DNA from: Bacillota bacterium
Lineage (GTDB): Bacteria > Bacillota > Bacilli > Desulfuribacillales > Desulfuribacillaceae
Direction of reading: 5' to 3'
Length of the DNA stretch: 10,764 nt
Assembly: GCA_023388635.1 (NCBI GenBank)
Contig: JAEWFW010000056.1
Coordinates: 1 to 10,764 of the forward strand
In this document: positions 5,730-10,764 of the stretch, in pieces
How the letters are laid out: every line of letters begins with the position of its first letter
How positions within the stretch are numbered: position 1 is the stretch's first letter
The notes under the pieces: model-generated
Database searches by the model: none
What the model was told of the DNA's origin: nothing
The model's input: only the letters and a program-made list of their open reading frames with translations
Translations under genes and position numbers: made by a program

Positions 5730-7649
5730 ATGCTCATATTGCAAGCGACAGAAATCAGTAAATCTTACGGTATTACCCCCATTCTAACGAAATTAAGTCT
5801 GCATGTCCACGCAAAAGATAAAATCGGCATTATCGGCGCTAACGGTGCCGGAAAATCGACATTTTTAAAAATTATCTCCGGACAATTGTCATATGATTCC
5901 GGTTCCATACAGATTGGCAAAGAAACGAGATTAAGTTATTTAGCGCAAGACAGCGGTCTGGAATCGGACACCACAATCTGGAATGAAATGCTGTCTGTAT
6001 TCAGTTCGATTTATGCTATGGAGCAGCAATTGCGCGATCTCGAAACATCGATGACATCCTTAAAGACGCATGAAGACACGAGACTGGAAAAAGTCATGGA
6101 ACAATACAGCCTTTTGCAGGAAACATTTGAACGCTCCGGTGGCTACCAATTGGAATCCGATGTGCGCAATATTCTCGCAGGATTGGGATTTGCGAATATC
6201 GCCTATAAAGAAATGAAAATAAGTCAGTGTAGCGGCGGTCAAAAAACCAGACTCGCTTTAGCAAAAATATTGCTTAGCAAACCGGATATCATTTTATTGG
6301 ACGAACCGACGAATTACCTCGATATCGAGGCACTGCGCTGGTTGGAACAGTTTATCAAGGAGTACCCGGGGACACTCATCGTCGTCTCCCATGACCGTTA
6401 CTTCCTCGATTCCTTTGTCACGGTTATCTATGAAATTGAAAACAACGAAGGCATCACTTATCAGGGGAATTACTCGCGATACCTCGTACAAAAAGAGCAG
6501 CGACTAGTAGAACAACAAAAGCGCTTCGTTCAGCAGCAAGAGGAAATCTCCAAATTAGAAGATTTCGTCCAACGCAACATCGCCCGCGCTACGACTTCAT
6601 CCCGGGCAAAAAGCAGGCAGAAGCAATTGGAAAAAATCGAGCGCCTCGACCCTGTAAAAAAGCAGAGTGCAACTTTCTTTTCTTTCCAGGCAAAAAAGCG
6701 CTCTGGGAATGTCGTACTCGATATCAAAAATCTGTCGATGGCATTTCCACAGCAAAGTGCTCACTTATTTCAAAAACTTAATTTATTCATCGAACGTGGG
6801 GAACGAATCGCGATCATCGGAGCAAACGGAACGGGGAAATCGACACTGCTTAAATTAATTGCTCAAAAACAAACAGGATACGAAGGAGACATTATTTACG
6901 GAAGTAATGTACAAGTGGGATATTATGATCAAGAACAACAGAATTTACGAGCAGATCATTCAATCTTCTCCGAGATACACGACGACTTCCCCCATATGAC
7001 GAAAACGGAAGTGCGCTCCGCCCTCGCACAATTCCTGTTTACCGGGGACGACGTAGAAAAACGGATCGATTCTTTGAGCGGCGGCGAAAAAGCGCGTGTA
7101 GCATTGACAAAGCTAATGCTCTCACAGGACAATCTGTTACTGCTCGATGAGCCGACCAACCATCTCGACATCGCCGCCAAAGAAGTCCTTGAACAAGCAT
7201 TGCTCGACTACGAAGGCACAATCCTGATGGTATCCCATGACCGTTTCTTTCTCAACCGAATCGCGACCAAAATTATCTACATGACACCGGAGAATTTGCA
7301 AGTTTACCATGGAAACTATGATTACTATCTGGAAAAACAACTTTTGCCAGAAACCTCAGCACCAGAAGATACACCATTAGAGCAAAAACAAACCCATGAA
7401 CAGTTGAAGCAACAGCGAAACGCCGACAAGCAATTGCTTCGTCGATATGAGCAAGTGGAGGCATCTATTCAAGAATATGAACAAGAAATTACCGAGTTAG
7501 AACAACAATTATGTAATCCGGAAATCTTCGATAACTATACGGAAATCCAACGCATTCAACAATTGCTGGATACAAGGCAATCGTCATTGCTTGAACTGCT
7601 TGACGAGTGGGAACGGTTGACAATCGAAAAAGAACAACGGCTTCTATAG
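5730..7649 (+). CDS. ABC-F family ATPase (YdiF-like translation factor)
   Basis: ABC-F proteins have two ATP-binding domains and no membrane segments; they bind the ribosomal E site and relieve stalls or, in some members, protect from antibiotics. In this 639-residue protein the first domain has Walker A GANGAGKST (36-44), signature SGGQ (168-171) and Walker B LLDEPTNYLD (D191). The inter-domain linker, rich in Q, E and K (about 253-317), is the tRNA-contacting region. The second domain has GANGTGKST (from about 364), LSGGEKARVAL (from 449) and LLDEPTNHLD (D473). A charged C-terminal coiled coil covers about 547-639. ATG at 5730 follows GAGGTGA by five bases; an ATG at 5706 has no site. Size, coiled coil and position beside tsaD match Bacillus YdiF, so housekeeping translation is likelier than resistance. 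Its stop codon interlocks with that of tsaD. Confidence 0.93.
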   Translation: MLILQATEISKSYGITPILTKLSLHVHAKDKIGIIGANGAGKSTFLKIISGQLSYDSGSIQIGKETRLSYLAQDSGLESDTTIWNEMLSVFSSIYAMEQQLRDLETSMTSLKTHEDTRLEKVMEQYSLLQETFERSGGYQLESDVRNILAGLGFANIAYKEMKISQCSGGQKTRLALAKILLSKPDIILLDEPTNYLDIEALRWLEQFIKEYPGTLIVVSHDRYFLDSFVTVIYEIENNEGITYQGNYSRYLVQKEQRLVEQQKRFVQQQEEISKLEDFVQRNIARATTSSRAKSRQKQLEKIERLDPVKKQSATFFSFQAKKRSGNVVLDIKNLSMAFPQQSAHLFQKLNLFIERGERIAIIGANGTGKSTLLKLIAQKQTGYEGDIIYGSNVQVGYYDQEQQNLRADHSIFSEIHDDFPHMTKTEVRSALAQFLFTGDDVEKRIDSLSGGEKARVALTKLMLSQDNLLLLDEPTNHLDIAAKEVLEQALLDYEGTILMVSHDRFFLNRIATKIIYMTPENLQVYHGNYDYYLEKQLLPETSAPEDTPLEQKQTHEQLKQQRNADKQLLRRYEQVEASIQEYEQEITELEQQLCNPEIFDNYTEIQRIQQLLDTRQSSLLELLDEWERLTIEKEQRLL

Positions 7650-7666
7650 TGATAAAGAAGCCGTTG
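7635..7666. terminator. Hairpin shared by the convergent 3' ends of the ABC-F gene and tsaD
   Basis: CAACGGCTTCT (7635-7645) and AGAAGCCGTTG (7656-7666) make a perfect 11-bp stem with a 10-base loop. On the minus strand it is followed by TTCTTTTTC, a fair T-tract; on the plus strand only GCGTTT follows, so it should work better for tsaD. Each arm is coding sequence for one of the two genes. Confidence 0.7.
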
Positions 7667-8648
7667 CGTTTAAAGACAAATCTGCAAATTCTTGTTTTAG
7701 ATACAAAGGGTACGCTGCTGCCGCAATCATCGCCGCATTGTCTGTGCAATAATTAATTGGCGGTACATGCAGCTCCCAGCCCTCTCGTTCCGCCTGCTGC
7801 TGCAATGCCTCTCTCAATCCTGAATTCGCCGCTACCCCTCCAGCAACGACCAGACGCGAAAGATGTGTACGCCGCATCGCTTCTGTCGTCTTTTCGACAA
7901 GCACATCGACGACTGCTTGCTGAAAACTGGCAGCGACATCTGCCGGTTCCGGTGTTTGCTTTTTCTGTGCCGCTTGATTCAGGTAGTTTAAGACAGCCGA
8001 CTTCAATCCGCTAAAACTGAAATCGAGTGACCCCTGTTCGAGGCGCGCCCGTGGAAAATCAATCGTAACCTTTCCTTGTCGCGCCAAGCGATCAATTTGC
8101 GGTCCTCCTGGGTAAGGAAGCCCCAGTGTTCTCGCCACTTTATCATAGGCTTCACCGACGGCATCATCCAGCGTCTGACCGAGAATCTCATATCGTCCCT
8201 GCTCGGCGACCAATACTAATTCCGTGTGTCCTCCCGAGACAATTAGACTCAGATACGGTGCTTGCAATTCCCCAATCAACTGGTTGGCACATATATGTCC
8301 AGCAATATGATGCACACCGATCAAAGGAATCCCTTTTGCATAGGCAATCGATTTTGCAGCGGCGATCCCGACAAGCAATGCGCCCACGAGCCCAGGTCCC
8401 TTCGTCACCGCAATGGCATCAAGTTCATCAAGTCCTATTTCCGCTTTCTGCAACGCTTCCTCAATCACGGGGATAATCGCGTCCATATGCTGCCTTGAAG
8501 CAATCTCAGGTACAACTCCACCGTAGCGTTTATGTGTCTCAATTTGTGACGCGACGACATTGGATAACTCATGACTGCCGTTCACGACGACGGCTGCCGA
8601 TGTTTCGTCGCAACTCGTCTCAATCCCCAGAATCTTGATCTGCTTCAT
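7644..8648 (-). CDS. tsaD: tRNA N6-threonylcarbamoyltransferase TsaD
   Basis: TsaD transfers the threonylcarbamoyl group to adenosine 37 of tRNAs reading ANN codons, working with TsaB and TsaE. The 334-residue protein has the ASKHA-type nucleotide fold: GIETSCDET at 8-16, the metal-binding VHHIAGH at 112-118 (H114, H118), SGGHTELV further on, and CTDNAAMIA near the end with D303. Length is normal. The open frame extends 37 residues upstream into rimI, but the family N-terminus begins at MKQIKILGIETSCDE, so ATG at 8648 is chosen; its ribosome site (GGGTGG, about 12 bases away) is weak. The gene overlaps rimI by 29 bases, which suggests coupling. Its TAG stop sits back to back with that of the ABC-F gene inside the shared hairpin. 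Confidence 0.96.
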   Translation of the reverse strand: MKQIKILGIETSCDETSAAVVVNGSHELSNVVASQIETHKRYGGVVPEIASRQHMDAIIPVIEEALQKAEIGLDELDAIAVTKGPGLVGALLVGIAAAKSIAYAKGIPLIGVHHIAGHICANQLIGELQAPYLSLIVSGGHTELVLVAEQGRYEILGQTLDDAVGEAYDKVARTLGLPYPGGPQIDRLARQGKVTIDFPRARLEQGSLDFSFSGLKSAVLNYLNQAAQKKQTPEPADVAASFQQAVVDVLVEKTTEAMRRTHLSRLVVAGGVAANSGLREALQQQAEREGWELHVPPINYCTDNAAMIAAAAYPLYLKQEFADLSLNATASLSL

Positions 8649-9105
8649 TTTCTTCAAACACCACCCACATAATAATTGCATCTTCTTGGTTATCCGAATA
8701 ATAGCGCTTGCGAATGCCCGCCCGCCGGAATCCGTAGTTTTCATACATTGTAATCGCACGGGTATTGGACACGCGCACTTCCAACGTCATACGCTTCACT
8801 CCCCGTGCCATCATCTCCGTCATTGCGTACTCTAGCAATCGGCTGCCCAGCCCCATACCCTGATAGTCCTCTTTTACAGCGATCGTCGTAATATGCGCTT
8901 CATCGATGATAATCCATGTCCCGATATACCCGATAATTTCTAATGCAGAACCTTCGACCATAGCAAAATAAGCCGCCATATGATTATCGGTCAATTCTGT
9001 CTCAAACGCTTGCCTGCTCCACGGCAAAGAGAATACATCTGTCTCAATGTCATGCACAGCTTCCACATCTTCGATATGCATTTTTCGTATATAAAATTGC
9101 GGCAT
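8620..9105 (-). CDS. rimI: Ribosomal protein alanine N-acetyltransferase RimI (GNAT)
   Basis: RimI acetylates protein N-termini, classically that of ribosomal protein S18, using acetyl-CoA. The 161-residue protein shows the GNAT fold: PWSRQAF (28-34), the beta-strand ITTIAV (72-77), the acetyl-CoA pyrophosphate loop QGMGLG (82-87), LEVR (108-111) with a likely catalytic glutamate at 109, N114, and MYENYGF (120-126) with Y121. Start ATG 9105 has GAAGGTG about seven bases upstream. It lies 30 bases after tsaB and overlaps tsaD; the rimI-tsaB-tsaD linkage is widely conserved in bacteria, though RimI is not needed for t6A chemistry. The last dozen residues (EENEADQDSGD) are acidic and lie partly in the tsaD overlap. 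The real substrate range cannot be told from sequence. Confidence 0.93.
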   Translation of the reverse strand: MPQFYIRKMHIEDVEAVHDIETDVFSLPWSRQAFETELTDNHMAAYFAMVEGSALEIIGYIGTWIIIDEAHITTIAVKEDYQGMGLGSRLLEYAMTEMMARGVKRMTLEVRVSNTRAITMYENYGFRRAGIRKRYYSDNQEDAIIMWVVFEENEADQDSGD

Positions 9106-9135
9106 GACTGCGCACCTTCAAACATGTAAATTTTA

Positions 9136-9924
9136 TTAGTTCGGTGAACTTTGTTGGTTCAGCCAATTTTGCTCTGCTTCCGCCAAACGCAAATATTCAG
9201 GAGCAAAACTTTTTGCATCATGAGATATCCCCTGTTTCAACATAGGAATCCCCACCTCAAGCAATTCCGCAGCACGACTACTCAAGCTGCCGACACCCGC
9301 AAAGCACAGGTGACTTTCCGGTATGATCGAGGCGATTAATTCTCGGTGTATTGACAGGTCATTACCGACAAACAACAATGGCGGCGTCTCTCCCTCCGAA
9401 GGATTGCAATATTTCTCCTTGAGAAAAACAAGCCAATCTTGCAGCATAACGAGTCGATCCTGCTCTTGCATAGAGTTCTCCATATGGTTCAGCATATCCC
9501 CTGCATCATATTGGCATCCGCCATCTTCCGTAAGCCCTTGAAAACGATATAAGCCTGTATACACTTGTCCCCGTCTCGCATCAATGAGCGGAACGACATA
9601 CCCGGCAAAATACTTACAAGACCTGGCGATCAGCGACAGACTGGAAATCCCCAGTAGCGGTATATTCAATGCCCAAGCCATACTCTTCGCTGCCGATACC
9701 CCAATGCGCAACCCGGTATACGATCCCGGTCCTTGGGCGACGATAATCCCTTGCAAATCACGAGGCTGCACGCCAGATTCTTGCATCATCCTGTCAATGA
9801 CAGGCATCAACCGTGACGAATGGTCTTTGCGCGTATTTGAAGTATATTCCGCCTGAATGACAGACTCATTTCCCAGAGCGACAGACAGTGTTTGTATCGA
9901 TGTATCAAAGCCTAAATATGACAT
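9136..9924 (-). CDS. tsaB: t6A synthesis protein TsaB
   Basis: TsaB is the inactive paralog and partner of TsaD in the threonylcarbamoyl transferase complex; it also binds TsaE. The N-terminus MSYLGFDTSIQTLSVAL is the family ASKHA start, and GPGSYTGLRIG is at 65-75. At 262 residues it is somewhat longer than the Bacillus protein (about 230), mainly through a stretch around residues 140-190 that contains MLNHMENSMQEQDRL. ATG at 9924 is selected because GAAGGAGAT lies upstream at usable spacing and because the family sequence begins there; the frame opens 11 codons earlier at 9957 without support. It overlaps the end of tsaE by 13 bases, so the two are likely translationally coupled. Confidence 0.94.
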   Translation of the reverse strand: MSYLGFDTSIQTLSVALGNESVIQAEYTSNTRKDHSSRLMPVIDRMMQESGVQPRDLQGIIVAQGPGSYTGLRIGVSAAKSMAWALNIPLLGISSLSLIARSCKYFAGYVVPLIDARRGQVYTGLYRFQGLTEDGGCQYDAGDMLNHMENSMQEQDRLVMLQDWLVFLKEKYCNPSEGETPPLLFVGNDLSIHRELIASIIPESHLCFAGVGSLSSRAAELLEVGIPMLKQGISHDAKSFAPEYLRLAEAEQNWLNQQSSPN

Positions 9925-10382
9925 ATTCGCAGTATCTCCTTCACAACGGATTCCCATTTAGGATGGCTATAGGAAAATGCGACATTGCGCGTTTGATTTT
10001 CCCCATTAAAAATATCCATATGCAAACGGTCGCCGGGCAGCAACTCATCTATGTATTCAGCCCACTCAATCACACATACACCGGAACCGAAAAAGTATTC
10101 ATCATATCCTAAATCTTCATAGATTGCACTATCACTCAGACGGTACAGATCAAAGTGGTAGAGTGGTATTCTACCTGTCGTATATTCTTTGATAATCGTG
10201 AATGTCGGGCTGCTCACAGGCTGCTCAATTCCCAAACCGCGGGCAATTGCCTGTGCCGTCGTCGTTTTTCCTGCCCCTAAATCTCCTGACAACGTGATAA
10301 TATCTCCCGGCTTTACTTGCTCTCCGAGAGATCGTCCGATGATCAACATTTGTTCTAATGTACAGCCTTTTAAATCATACAT
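9912..10382 (-). CDS. tsaE: t6A synthesis ATPase TsaE
   Basis: TsaE is the small P-loop ATPase that resets the TsaB-TsaD complex during t6A formation. Residues of note in the 156-residue chain are Walker A SGDLGAGKTT (32-41), VSSPTFTIIKEY (56-67), the conserved YHFDLYRL (75-82), and VIEWAEYI (104-111). Length is typical. ATG at 10382 has AGAAGGGTG upstream, about 11 bases away. It is the first gene of the tsaE-tsaB-rimI-tsaD block and stands downstream of a good promoter and of the rRNA terminator. In Bacillus the same set (ydiB, ydiC, ydiD, ydiE) occurs in this order, followed by the ABC-F gene, so the arrangement is an old one. Confidence 0.95.
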   Translation of the reverse strand: MYDLKGCTLEQMLIIGRSLGEQVKPGDIITLSGDLGAGKTTTAQAIARGLGIEQPVSSPTFTIIKEYTTGRIPLYHFDLYRLSDSAIYEDLGYDEYFFGSGVCVIEWAEYIDELLPGDRLHMDIFNGENQTRNVAFSYSHPKWESVVKEILRICHI

Positions 10383-10468
10383 CGTAAATAAAGCACCCTT
10401 CTATATCAATCTGAATCAATCTGATCTGTATACCATACATTTTATGTAATACATTTAAGTCATACATT

Positions 10469-10497
10469 TTTATATCATATATTAGGTTAGTTTACAA
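10469..10497 (-). promoter_or_regulatory. Promoter of the tsaE-tsaB-rimI-tsaD operon
   Basis: On the minus strand TTGTAA (10492-10497) and TATAAA (10469-10474) are 17 bases apart, and TGA directly before the -10 box gives an extended TGn element. The leader to the tsaE start is about 80 bases of AT-rich sequence. CAAGGT/ACCTTG (10495-10500 and 10512-10517) is a small inverted pair that overlaps the -35 box; I draw no conclusion from it. Confidence 0.7.
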
Positions 10498-10574
10498 GGT
10501 ACTATACGCAGACCTTGAACGGGCTACTGACCTGATAAATAGCTTCGTAAATAAATTTCCTGTCATTTCTGTCA

Positions 10575-10620
10575 TAAAAAAAGAGTGAGGATATACTGCG
10601 TGCACGTATATCCTCACTCT
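10575..10620 (-). terminator. Intrinsic terminator of the rRNA operon
   Basis: AGAGTGAGGATATAC (10582-10596) and GTATATCCTCACTCT (10606-10620) form a perfect 15-bp stem with a 9-base loop. On the minus strand it is followed by TTTTTT and lies some 30 bases after the 5S gene, so it ends the rRNA transcript before the tsaE promoter. It is the strongest hairpin in the window. Confidence 0.93.
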
Positions 10621-10651
10621 CTTCTATTACACTCGCTCCATGGATTTCTAT

Positions 10652-10764
10652 TGCCTGGCAACGACCTAATCTCCCAGGGACCTGCGTCCCAAGTACCTTC
10701 GGCGCTGGAGGGCTTAACGGTTGTGTTCGGGATGGGTACTCGTGTGTCCCCTCCGCCTTCGCCA
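10652..10764 (-). rRNA. rrf: 5S ribosomal RNA (partial, 5' end missing)
   Basis: Read on the minus strand the segment has the 5S hallmarks in order: TGGCGAAG near the 5' side, CCCATCCCGAACAC and GTTAAGCCC in the loop A-B-C region, CAGCGCCGA, a GGGACGCAGGTCCC hairpin arm, and GTTGCCAGGC at the 3' end. About a dozen bases of the 5' strand of the closing stem lie beyond the right edge. The 3' boundary is approximate to a few bases. It is the last gene of an rRNA operon entering from the right, and the terminator follows. Confidence 0.93.

Noticed and set aside
5730..7649. ABC-F gene as an acquired antibiotic-resistance determinant
   Set aside because: Its linker is of ordinary length, the C-terminal coiled coil and tsaD neighbour fit the chromosomal YdiF type, and there is no mobile element or long leader peptide.
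8126..8476. Plus-strand open frame of 116 codons opposite tsaD
   Set aside because: It is rich in Arg, His, Pro and Ser, as expected from the reverse of tsaD, matches no family I know, and lacks a start signal.
8649..8759. Longer TsaD with 37 extra N-terminal residues
   Set aside because: The extension is rimI sequence read in another frame and does not resemble TsaD; the conserved family start is at 8648.
10402..10425. Direct repeat ATCAATCTGA in the tsaE leader
   Set aside because: Two adjacent near-copies of about 10 bases in AT-rich sequence; too short for a repeat array and no array-like spacing, so not CRISPR or iteron.
10383..10574. Possible small gene or tRNA between tsaE and the rRNA terminator
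   Set aside because: No cloverleaf and no convincing short coding frame with a ribosome site; the stretch is explained by the tsaE promoter and leader, and the remaining 75 bases show nothing clear.

Overview
The window reads as a housekeeping and metal-cofactor segment from an anaerobic member of the Bacillota, possibly Negativicutes or another clostridial-type lineage. The clues are G-rich Shine-Dalgarno sites such as AGGGGGG, several TTG or GTG starts, a fused MOSC-MogA protein, and a tsaE-tsaB-rimI-tsaD block beside an ABC-F gene as in Bacillus-type genomes. Genus cannot be set from this sequence alone. Almost every base is assigned to a gene or to a readable regulatory element. I saw no insertion sequence, prophage, CRISPR array, defence island or tRNA gene.

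Region 1 (1-5652, all minus strand) is a pterin-cofactor and formate block. In transcription order it holds 5-formyltetrahydrofolate cyclo-ligase, fdhD (sulfur transfer to the molybdenum or tungsten cofactor of formate dehydrogenase), mobA (guanylyl transfer to the cofactor), then a leader RNA, moaA, moaC, a MOSC-MogA fusion, and a MoeA-like molybdopterin-binding protein that runs off the window. The leader between mobA and moaA (about 3262-3462) has a candidate promoter, a Moco-family riboswitch-like aptamer, an antiterminator and an intrinsic terminator. The simplest reading is that finished cofactor shuts off its own early synthesis genes by premature termination. The aptamer seems to lack the extra stem whose absence has been linked to the tungsten form of the cofactor, so tungsten use is possible.

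Region 2 (5653-7666) holds a plus-strand ABC-F ATPase. It diverges from the cyclo-ligase gene across a 77-base gap with repeats, and converges on tsaD. The two genes share a CTATAG palindrome that supplies both stop codons, inside a perfect 11-bp hairpin likely to end transcription both ways.

Region 3 (7644-10382, minus strand) is a tightly packed tsaE-tsaB-rimI-tsaD operon for the t6A tRNA modification plus an N-acetyltransferase, with a good promoter at 10469-10497. Region 4 (10383-10764) is that promoter region, a strong rRNA terminator and a partial 5S rRNA gene, the end of an rRNA operon entering from the right.

Nothing here is a clearly new system. The parts most worth a second look are the cofactor-sensing leader and the dyad around its promoter, the in-frame one-stop junction between the MOSC-MogA and MoeA-like genes, the repeat-built FdhD tail that overlaps mobA, and the shared stop/terminator palindrome.
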